From NCBI GenBank assembly GCA_035284865.1, contig JAYKHL010000140.1, positions 1 to 5,275 on the forward strand: a stretch of DNA of 5,275 bases. Direction: 5' to 3'. Below the pieces are notes generated by a model, which did no database searches, had not been told where the DNA came from, and worked only from the letters and a program-made list of their open reading frames with translations. Numbering within the stretch: position 1 is the first letter of the stretch; every line of letters starts with the position of its first letter. The position numbers and the translations under genes were made by a program. This stretch comes from JAYKHL01 sp035284865 (GTDB lineage: Bacteria > Cyanobacteriota > Sericytochromatia > S15B-MN24 > JAQBPE01). Shown here piece after piece: positions 1 through 5,275 of the stretch.

Positions 1-263
1 TCGTCAACCCGGGCCGTCGGGTGGCGAAGCGTCAGCGCCAACCCGAGGGTGAAGGGGTTTCGGAAGTGGCGGCGAAGGGCCGCCTCGGCCGCCGCCGAGC
101 GGGTGCCCCAGAGGGCGCCTGAGCCACTCTGCAAGAGTGAGGGAAGCCCCTTGGCCGCCACCGTCGCCCCGCAGAAGGCCAGACACCAGGCGCCCACGAC
201 GAGCCAGCGCCAGCGGAGCATCAGGCGGCCCCAGGCGGCGAGGCGAGGAGAAGACGCTGCCAA
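1..263 (-). CDS. MMPL/RND-family membrane transporter, N-terminal part (cut by window edge)
   Basis: Only the first 87 codons are present; the rest lies beyond position 1. From the TTG at 263-261 the protein opens with a short basic amphipathic stretch (RLAAWGRLMLRWRW, residues 7-20), then one hydrophobic segment (about 21-37), then GLPSLL and a predicted extracytoplasmic stretch containing RNPF (68-71) followed by LGLALTLRHP. This order (WGR-basic-W, TM1, 'LPSLL', residues resembling 'F-x-NPF' before a beta strand) is the usual start of MMPL/RND proteins, which move lipids or other hydrophobic molecules using the proton gradient. I chose TTG because a GGAGG lies 6 nt upstream and because starting at the first in-frame ATG (221) would drop the conserved basic lead. 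The frame is open to the edge. It is divergent from the biosynthetic operon with a 30-bp gap, so it may export that product, but the substrate cannot be read from this fragment. A hydrophobic membrane protein of another family is possible but less likely. Confidence 0.72.
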   Translation of the reverse strand, partial: MAASSPRLAAWGRLMLRWRWLVVGAWCLAFCGATVAAKGLPSLLQSGSGALWGTRSAAAEAALRRHFRNPFTLGLALTLRHPTARVD

Positions 264-269
264 GGTGAA

Positions 270-274
270 CCTCC
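270..274 (-). promoter_or_regulatory. Ribosome binding site (GGAGG) deciding the TTG start of the MMPL gene
   Basis: On the minus strand GGAGG is followed by six bases and then TTG at 263-261. This is optimal spacing and is the main reason for preferring TTG over the in-frame ATG at 221, which has no comparable purine-rich site just upstream. Confidence 0.65.
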
Positions 275-279
275 GGAGG
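270..279. repeat. Perfect 10-bp palindrome CCTCCGGAGG between the divergent starts
   Basis: CCTCCGGAGG is its own reverse complement, so each strand reads GGAGG. The minus-strand copy serves as the ribosome binding site of the MMPL gene. The plus-strand copy ends 14 nt before the ATG at 294, too far to be the main site for that gene. It could be a chance extension of the binding site or half of an operator; the sequence alone does not decide. Confidence 0.5.
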
Positions 280-282
280 CAT

Positions 283-289
283 GGGAGGG
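283..289 (+). promoter_or_regulatory. Ribosome binding site (GGGAGGG) of the GNAT-like gene
   Basis: GGGAGGG ends 4 nt before the ATG at 294 and 7 nt before a second in-frame ATG at 297. Either codon can be served by this site, so the start is uncertain by one residue. Confidence 0.65.
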
Positions 290-293
290 TGCT

Positions 294-1394
294 ATGATGA
301 CGGAGCCTCCAGCGTGCGTCCAGCGTGTGCCGCGCGCCTGCCGTCCAATGCCGCCAGAAGTCCCCGCCCTCCGTTCCGCGATCGCCGCGCTGCCCCTGTC
401 CGACAGCGCAGTGCAGGCTGCTTGTGCCATCGACCCGGGCCCCTGGCCCGTGCCCACCGACGTCGTGCTGCGGTGGGGGGGCGATGCAAGCCCCTTCCGC
501 TGGCGGAGCCAGGCCACGTGGCTCCTGGCTCCCGGGCGGGGGGCGATGCTGGCCAGCGTGCACCCCGAAGCGGTGGGTGGCGCCCTCGGCATGTTCGGGT
601 GGCTCAGGCTCCACCCCTCGCTGTCCGGTGCAGAGCGCGTCGCGCTGACAAAGGCCCTGATCCACGAGGCCCGGGCCTTCACCCGCAGCCACGGGGCCTC
701 CAGGCTGCGCGGTCCCATGACCTTCTCCACCTGGCTGCCGTACCGGGTGCTGGCCGAGGACTCTCCGCCGGACGAGCTGGCCTTCCCCGGAGAAGGCGCG
801 GAGCCGCAGGCCCTCAACGCGCTGTACCTTGGGGCGGGCCTCAGGGTGTGCGACCGGTATGTCACCCGGGCCGTGCCGGAGGACCCCGCCCACTGGGAAG
901 CAGCCCTCGCCCGCGAGGCCCTGATTGCCGCGCGCCGTGGAGACCGGCTTCAGGTGCGGGAGGTGAAGCCGGGGGAGGCCGAGGCGCTGCTGCCCCACAT
1001 CCACGGCTGGCTCAACGCGTCCTTCGCGCGCACCCCGTACTTCACCCCGGTGGGCCCGCAGGAGCTCGCCGAGCACCTCGTGGCGCGGGGGCCCACGGGC
1101 GTGGTGCCAGCCCAGCTGGTCGCGGCGGACGCCCGGGGGACCCCTCACGGGGTGCTGACCGGCTTCTTGCACGAGGGCGGCGGCGTGCTGAAGACGGTGG
1201 CCGTGAGCCCTGCTGCCCAGGGCGGCAGGGCGGCGATGGCGCTCACCTTCGGGTTCCACCGGTGGCTCCACGCCCGGGGCACCACCCGCGCCTGGCATGC
1301 CCAGATGCGCGAGGAAGCCATCTCGGCCCGGATGAGCGCCAAGCACGCGCGGGCGGTCCGGTGCTACGTGCTGTACGGCGATGCCGACGATTGA
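294..1394 (+). CDS. GNAT-like acyltransferase with two related halves
   Basis: This 366-residue protein looks like an acyl-CoA N-acyltransferase-fold enzyme. The first half resembles a known GNAT-like layout: MFGWLRL (100-106), a helix, SHGASRLRGPM, and the GPMTFSTW signature (140-147) followed by YRVL. The second half carries a classical GNAT motif A, VLKTVAVSPAAQGGRAA (298-314), where Q309-G310-G311-R312-x-A should cradle the CoA pyrophosphate; the ending RAVRCYVLYGD fits the last GNAT strands. Such tandem arrangements often keep one catalytic half. It probably moves an acyl group onto an amine or hydroxyl in the cytoplasm; the acceptor is unknown. The start at 294 follows a good GGGAGGG, but the first 18 residues (MMTEPPACVQRVPRACRP) look unlike the rest, and ATG 348 (residue 19) is an alternative lacking a ribosome binding site. 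It is the first gene of the rightward operon, and its end overlaps the next start by 14 bp. There is no signal peptide or membrane segment. Confidence 0.75.
   Translation: MMTEPPACVQRVPRACRPMPPEVPALRSAIAALPLSDSAVQAACAIDPGPWPVPTDVVLRWGGDASPFRWRSQATWLLAPGRGAMLASVHPEAVGGALGMFGWLRLHPSLSGAERVALTKALIHEARAFTRSHGASRLRGPMTFSTWLPYRVLAEDSPPDELAFPGEGAEPQALNALYLGAGLRVCDRYVTRAVPEDPAHWEAALAREALIAARRGDRLQVREVKPGEAEALLPHIHGWLNASFARTPYFTPVGPQELAEHLVARGPTGVVPAQLVAADARGTPHGVLTGFLHEGGGVLKTVAVSPAAQGGRAAMALTFGFHRWLHARGTTRAWHAQMREEAISARMSAKHARAVRCYVLYGDADD
308..329. repeat. Two 11-bp tandem units, TCCAGCGTGCG and TCCAGCGTGTG
   Basis: The units sit head to tail at 308-318 and 319-329 and differ at one base. They lie within the first codons of the GNAT-like gene and 45 bp or more upstream of the MMPL start, where that gene's promoter should be. 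An 11-bp period is about one helical turn, so a binding site is conceivable; chance in GC-rich coding DNA is equally possible. Confidence 0.3.
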
Positions 1395-3942
1395 AGCGAA
1401 CATCTACCACGTCACGCTGATGGGGCCCGAGGTCTCCCCGGACCGCGTGGCCCTCTGGCACCTGCCGCCGGGCGCCGCCGAGGAAGTGGCCGTGACCTTC
1501 GCGCAGGTGCGCGAGGAGGCCGGCCGGGTCGCTGGCTGGCTCCGCGCGAGAGGCGTGGAACCGGGCGCCCGGGTGCTGGTGCTGCTGCCGATGTCGCCGG
1601 CCTTTTACGGCGTGGTGCTGGGCATCGCCCAGGCTGGAGCCGTGGCGGTGTTCACGGATCCCGTCGGGGGGCTCGGTCGGCTGGGGGCAGCAGTGAGCCA
1701 CGCAGCCCCACAGGCCGTGATCGGGACACGGCGGGCGCAGCTCCTCAGGGCCCTCGTGCCAGCGGTTCGGCGCATCCCCGTGGCCCTCTGGGTGGCGCCC
1801 TCCCGGCCGGTGCTCCCGGGCCACCCCGCGGATGGTCGGGTGGAGCCCGTCGAGGCAGACACCGCGATGGCGGTGGTGCACACCACGGGCAGCACGGGCG
1901 CGCCGAAGGCCGTGCTGCGCTCCCACGGCCACATCCGGGCCATGCTCCACGCCCTCGACCGGCACCCGTCCAAGCAGCGGGAGGCGATCGACCTGCCCCT
2001 TTGGCCGATGCTGGCCTTCGACGGGCTGTGTCACGGCCGGACGACCGTGCTGCCGAGCCTTCCCGCGGGTGGGCTCGGCAGGCTGGCGCCTCGGACGATC
2101 CTGGCCCAGATGAAGCGCCGGGGCGTCACGCTCCTGGTGGGCCCTCCGGTGGCGGTGGAGGCCATCTGCGAGGCCGCCGAGGCCACGGGCTGGAGGGGAA
2201 GCCTGCGACACATCTTTGTGGGCGGCGCCCTGGTGTCACCGGCCCTCCTGGCCCGCCTCCAGCGCCTGGTGCCGGAGGGGGAGGCCCTGGCCGTGTATGG
2301 TTCGACCGAGGCGGACCCCGTCGCCGTGCTCTCGGCGCACGCCGTGGAGGCCTTGCCCGCCCACCCTGGCGTGTGTGTGGGGGCGGTCCACCCAGACCTG
2401 CGCGTCCGCCTCATCCGGCCCAGCGCCAGCCCCCTTGCCTGGCTGGCCTGCGTCGAGGTAACCGAGGGTGAGGTCGGTGAGGTGATGGTGGCGGGCCCCC
2501 ACGTGAACCGCCTGTACGACGGCGATGCCGCGAGCCTCGCCGCCTTCAAGGTGGTCGATCCCGCCGGCGAGACCTGGCATCGGATGGGGGACCTCGCCCT
2601 GCGTGACGAGCAGGGCCGGCTGTGGCTCCAGGGCCGGGTCGCAAGCCGGATCGAGACCCCTGACGGGCCCCTCGACTCCCTCGCCGTCGAGGCTCGGGCG
2701 TTGCGGGTGCCGGGCATCCGGGCCGCCGCCTTGATCGGCCGGCGCAAGGAGGCCTGGATCGTGGTGGAGCCTACCGGGGACGCGGAACTGCACGAGTTGG
2801 AGGAGGGGCTTACCGCCGTGCTGGCCGGGCTGCCGCCCGTACGCCCGGTGTTCCACCCTGCCCTGCCCCGGGATGCCCGTCACCACTCCCGGGTGGACCT
2901 GGCGGCCCTGGCGCTCGACCTGCCGGATGATCCGCCAAGGCTGCCGAACCGCTCGCCCCCACCACCGTTGATGCTGGCCCTGCACGCCTATCTGGCCGAG
3001 CGCTTCCCGATCCCGAAGAACGTGCTTGGCGTGGTGCTGATGGTCGGCACGGATGGCCTGGCGACCCTGGCCTTGCTGCAGCAGCCGCTCACGGCGGCGG
3101 TGGGGGGGCGCCTCGCCGTGATGGTCGCGCTGTTCACGTTGCTGTTCTTTCATCTGCGGGTGTTCGACGAGCACAAGGACCGGGCGGTCGATCGCATCGC
3201 CTTCCCCGAGCGGGTGCTGTCCCGCGGCTGGGTGACGCTCCGACAGCTCCGGGTTGCGGCCTGGGCCGCCGTGGGGCTGGAGCTCGCGATCGCGGCGGCC
3301 ACCAGCCCCGTGGTGCTGGGCTGGACGGCGATCCTGCTCGGCTACACGTGGCTGATGCTGCGAGAGTTCTACGTGGCCGACTGGCTGAAGCGTCACATGG
3401 TGGCCTATGGCGTGAGCCACATGGCGATCATCACCCTGATGTCGATCGCGGTCTACGCCGCCGTGCTGGATGTCGGCGCCGCGCCCGCGGACGGGGATGC
3501 CGCCCTGAGCCTGGTTCGGAGCCTGGGTGGGTGGCTGCCCGGCTGGTTCGCTCGGCTCTGGCACCCCGGGCTGCTGCTGTTCGCTGGCATGAACTTCTGC
3601 TTCATCTATTCGCTGGAGGTGGCGCGCAAGATCCGCGTGCCGGAGCAGGAGCGGCCGCAGGTGGACACGTACTCGCGGCGGCTCGGCCTGTGGGGCGCCC
3701 TGGGGCTGGTGGTGGCCATGCAGGCCCTGGGGCTGGGCCTGCTCTGGCTGGCAGGGCCCGCGTTGCACGTCCACCCCGCGGCCTATGGCATCGGGGCGGG
3801 GGCCGTCACGGGCGTGGCCGTGGCCCTGGTGCGCTTTGGCCGCAGCCCGCAGGCCGAGGGGGCCCGCCGGCTGGAGGCCGTGGGGGCGGTGACGGTCCTG
3901 CTGGTGAATGTGGTGTTGCTGGCTACTTGGGGGATGAGATGA
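1381..3942 (+). CDS. Fusion protein: OleC-like acyl-adenylating domain plus UbiA-like prenyltransferase membrane domain
   Basis: An 853-residue two-part protein. Residues 1 to about 515 form an ANL-family adenylation domain: P-loop TTGSTGAPK (168-176), A5 YGSTEADP (306-313), A7 WHRMGD (399-404) and A8 GR (418-419). DLPLWPML, YGSTEADPV and the ending ALPRDARHHSR resemble OleC beta-lactone synthetases and related fatty-acid ligases. It should activate a carboxylate with ATP; the substrate is unknown. The position expected for the A10 lysine is R504 (RHHSRVD, 500-506). After a proline-rich linker (PPPP, 526-529) comes a domain of about 320 residues with roughly nine hydrophobic helices. It has a UbiA-type first motif FDEHKDRAVD (D596, D600, D604) followed by FPERVLSRG, matching the NDxxDxxxD-PxRPLxxG pattern. 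A candidate second motif lies at E746-V-A-R-K-I-R, E755, E757 and D762-TYSRRLG, with glutamates where UbiA usually has aspartates. UbiA enzymes prenylate aromatic or lipid acceptors in the inner membrane. ATG 1381 overlaps the upstream gene by 14 bp with no strong ribosome binding site, so translational coupling is likely. EANIYHVTL just after it matches the usual start of this ligase group. No frameshift joins the halves. Confidence 0.85.
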   Translation: MPTIEANIYHVTLMGPEVSPDRVALWHLPPGAAEEVAVTFAQVREEAGRVAGWLRARGVEPGARVLVLLPMSPAFYGVVLGIAQAGAVAVFTDPVGGLGRLGAAVSHAAPQAVIGTRRAQLLRALVPAVRRIPVALWVAPSRPVLPGHPADGRVEPVEADTAMAVVHTTGSTGAPKAVLRSHGHIRAMLHALDRHPSKQREAIDLPLWPMLAFDGLCHGRTTVLPSLPAGGLGRLAPRTILAQMKRRGVTLLVGPPVAVEAICEAAEATGWRGSLRHIFVGGALVSPALLARLQRLVPEGEALAVYGSTEADPVAVLSAHAVEALPAHPGVCVGAVHPDLRVRLIRPSASPLAWLACVEVTEGEVGEVMVAGPHVNRLYDGDAASLAAFKVVDPAGETWHRMGDLALRDEQGRLWLQGRVASRIETPDGPLDSLAVEARALRVPGIRAAALIGRRKEAWIVVEPTGDAELHELEEGLTAVLAGLPPVRPVFHPALPRDARHHSRVDLAALALDLPDDPPRLPNRSPPPPLMLALHAYLAERFPIPKNVLGVVLMVGTDGLATLALLQQPLTAAVGGRLAVMVALFTLLFFHLRVFDEHKDRAVDRIAFPERVLSRGWVTLRQLRVAAWAAVGLELAIAAATSPVVLGWTAILLGYTWLMLREFYVADWLKRHMVAYGVSHMAIITLMSIAVYAAVLDVGAAPADGDAALSLVRSLGGWLPGWFARLWHPGLLLFAGMNFCFIYSLEVARKIRVPEQERPQVDTYSRRLGLWGALGLVVAMQALGLGLLWLAGPALHVHPAAYGIGAGAVTGVAVALVRFGRSPQAEGARRLEAVGAVTVLLVNVVLLATWGMR
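3939..3942 (+). other. ATGA stop-start overlap between the fusion gene and the phosphotransferase gene
   Basis: The TGA of the ligase-UbiA gene (3940-3942) shares bases with the ATG of the next gene (3939-3941). This junction type usually allows ribosome re-initiation and matched expression of the two products. Confidence 0.85.
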
Positions 3943-5275
3943 CGACGACGGATGAACTGGCAGCCGAGTTCCAGCTGGGGACACGCGACACCCCGGCCAC
4001 CGAGGCGCGCGTGGAGGCCTGGGGTGGCAAGGGTGTGGGACTGTTCCGGCTGGCGCAGGCTGGCCTCGACGTGCCGGAGTTCTTCGTGCTTCCCGCAGCC
4101 CTGCGCGACCACGTGAAAGCTGCTGGCGCAGCCACGCCGGAGCACCCGGTGCTGCTGGCCCTGGTGCGGGAGGGGCTGGCCCACCTGCCCGAGGGCCCCG
4201 TCGCCGTCCGCAGCAGCGGGGTGGACGAAGATGGTGAACAGCGCTCTCTGGCCGGGCAGTTCGACACCTTCCTGGCCGTGCCCCCTGACCCATATGTCGT
4301 GGCGGCCCGGGTGGTGGCGTGCTGGGCCTCCCTGCAGAGCGACCGCGCCCGGGCCTACCGCGAGCGCCACGGGCTTGCGGCCGACGGGGGCGCGATCGCC
4401 GTGGTGGTGCAAGCCATGGTGCCTGCCGAGCGCTCGGTGGTCATCTTCTCGGGCAACCCCACCACCGGCGATGCAGACGAGACCGTGATTGCCTCGGTCT
4501 GGGGGCTCGGGGACAGCCTCGTCGCAGGGGACCTGGAGGGCGACACGGACGTGCTTGGCCCCTCGGGCCGCCCCCTCCAGCACGTGCCAGGCGGGCAGAC
4601 CCACGCCCGTCGCCTGCACGCGAGCGGCACCATCGCCAGCGAGGCGCTGCCGCCGGAGCACCTGGGCCGCCCCGTGTTGTCCCCCGCCAACCGTCAGGCC
4701 GCCTGGCAGCTCGGACGCACCATCGCGCGCTGGGCGGGTCGCCCGATGGACATCGAAGCCGCCTTCCAGGGCGGTCGGCTGCTGGTGCTGCAGGCACGGC
4801 CCGTCACCACGCCGCTCTCGCGGCACCGCAGGCTCTGGGACAACGCCAACGTGGTGGAGAGCTACGGCGGGATCACCACGCCTCTGACCTTCTCCCACGC
4901 CAGCCTGGCGTATCGCATCGTCTACACCCAGTTCGGCCGCCTCCTCGGGGTGCCAAGGCACGTCCATGACACGCACGAGCGGGAGATGCAGACGTACGTC
5001 GGGCTGCTGGACGGTCGGGTCTACTACAACCTGCTCGTGTGGTACCTGTCGATGGCGCACCTCCCCGGTTACAGCTTCACCCGGGGCGCCATGGAGGCCA
5101 TGATGGGGGTTCGTGAGGCGCTGGATGTCGAGCTGCCCCCCACCGGCAGCCCGCTCAGGGCCTGGACCCAGGATCTGCCCCGGCTGGCCTGGATGGTGCT
5201 TCGGACCACGTGGGCCTTCGCGACGATCGATGGCCGCATCCGGGCCTTCGAGCGCAACTTCGGGGAGGTGTACGA
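3939..5275 (+). CDS. PEP-synthase/rifampin-phosphotransferase-like enzyme, N-terminal part (cut by window edge)
   Basis: The first 445 codons are present and no stop occurs before the edge. Full-length relatives are typically around 800-900 residues, so the C-terminal swivelling His domain is presumably outside. Residues 1 to about 290 form the ATP-grasp (PPDK N-terminal) domain: GGKGVGLFRLAQAG (29-42) with K31, VAVRSSGVDEDGEQRS (88-103) with R91, LAGQFDT (104-110), and D271-IE followed by LLVLQARPVT (281-290). From WDNANVVESYGG (300-311) and ITTPLTFSHAS (312-322) it enters the middle domain. This resembles the substrate domain of rifampin phosphotransferases and related PEP-synthase-like proteins more than the central part of true PEP synthase. 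The family splits ATP and passes the beta-phosphate through a histidine to a small molecule, so phosphorylation of a pathway intermediate in the cytoplasm is likely; pyruvate as acceptor cannot be excluded. The start codon overlaps the upstream stop as ATGA, with GGGGG 5 nt upstream, so it is translated with the ligase-UbiA gene. Confidence 0.85.
   Translation, partial: MTTTDELAAEFQLGTRDTPATEARVEAWGGKGVGLFRLAQAGLDVPEFFVLPAALRDHVKAAGAATPEHPVLLALVREGLAHLPEGPVAVRSSGVDEDGEQRSLAGQFDTFLAVPPDPYVVAARVVACWASLQSDRARAYRERHGLAADGGAIAVVVQAMVPAERSVVIFSGNPTTGDADETVIASVWGLGDSLVAGDLEGDTDVLGPSGRPLQHVPGGQTHARRLHASGTIASEALPPEHLGRPVLSPANRQAAWQLGRTIARWAGRPMDIEAAFQGGRLLVLQARPVTTPLSRHRRLWDNANVVESYGGITTPLTFSHASLAYRIVYTQFGRLLGVPRHVHDTHEREMQTYVGLLDGRVYYNLLVWYLSMAHLPGYSFTRGAMEAMMGVREALDVELPPTGSPLRAWTQDLPRLAWMVLRTTWAFATIDGRIRAFERNFGEVY

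Larger units (their letters stand above)
264..293. promoter_or_regulatory. 30-bp divergent intergenic region holding both ribosome binding sites
   Basis: This is all the DNA between the two divergent starts (TTG at 263 leftward, ATG at 294 rightward). It contains a Shine-Dalgarno core for each gene and has no room for a promoter in either direction. The promoters must therefore lie inside the opposing coding sequences, and the 5' ends of the two transcripts should overlap, unless the true starts are further in. No convincing -35/-10 pair was found; the region is GC-rich and the sigma factor is unknown. Confidence 0.6.

Noticed and set aside
4..282. 92-codon minus-strand frame starting at 282
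   Set aside because: It ends inside the window and encodes a Pro/Gly-rich shadow. The neighbouring frame from TTG 263 stays open and gives a convincing transporter N-terminus.
281..1420. 379-codon plus-strand frame starting at the ATG just after GGAGG
   Set aside because: Overlaps the GNAT-like gene in another frame; the product is Arg/Gly/Pro-rich with no domain, and GGAGG is only 1 nt from this ATG.
1243..2211. 322-codon minus-strand frame
   Set aside because: Antisense to the GNAT end and the adenylation domain; His/Arg-rich with no motif.
2941..2970. Possible gene junction between ligase and UbiA domain (two separate genes)
   Set aside because: There is no stop codon between the halves. 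The ATG at 2971 lacks a purine-rich ribosome binding site, so a true fusion is the simpler reading.
3061..3120. GC-rich run with GGGGGGG as a possible frameshift site or terminator
   Set aside because: The frame continues through it with sensible membrane-protein sequence, and there is no stem followed by a T-tract.
2236..4293. 685-codon open frame on the minus strand opposite the fusion gene
   Set aside because: The translation is rich in H, Q, R, G and P without any family motif. It is the expected antisense shadow of a GC-rich gene, while the plus strand carries clear conserved motifs throughout.
3783..5060. 425-codon minus-strand open frame opposite the phosphotransferase gene
   Set aside because: Low-complexity antisense shadow; the plus-strand frame has complete ATP-grasp motifs.

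Overview
The window is very GC-rich with strong G/C preference at third codon positions. This gives long antisense shadow ORFs and suggests a high-GC bacterium. The mix of an MMPL/RND transporter, a GNAT-like protein, an OleC-like adenylating enzyme fused to a UbiA-like membrane domain, and a PEP-synthase/rifampin-phosphotransferase-like enzyme would fit a Myxococcota-type genome. That placement is a guess from gene style, not a marker-based assignment.

Layout: the left edge carries the first 87 codons of a leftward MMPL/RND-family membrane protein, which probably starts at a TTG at 263. A 30-bp divergent gap (264-293) separates it from a rightward run of three tightly packed genes: a two-part GNAT-like acyltransferase (294-1394), an 853-residue adenylation/UbiA fusion (1381-3942, overlapping its predecessor by 14 bp), and a PEP-synthase-like phosphotransferase (3939 to the right edge, overlapping by an ATGA). 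The overlaps point to one translationally coupled operon. No RNA gene, mobile element, CRISPR array or convincing terminator was seen.

Working model (inference): the enzymes suggest carboxylate activation as an acyl-adenylate, prenyl-type transfer on a polyprenyl or aromatic/lipid acceptor in the membrane, N- or O-acylation, and ATP-driven phosphorylation of a small molecule, with the divergent MMPL protein as a possible lipid exporter. This looks like a biosynthetic locus for an unusual membrane lipid or meroterpenoid-like product. I cannot name the product. The most unusual parts are the single-polypeptide ligase-UbiA fusion, the arginine at the position expected for the A10 catalytic lysine, and the compact divergent start region built around a palindrome that supplies a Shine-Dalgarno core.
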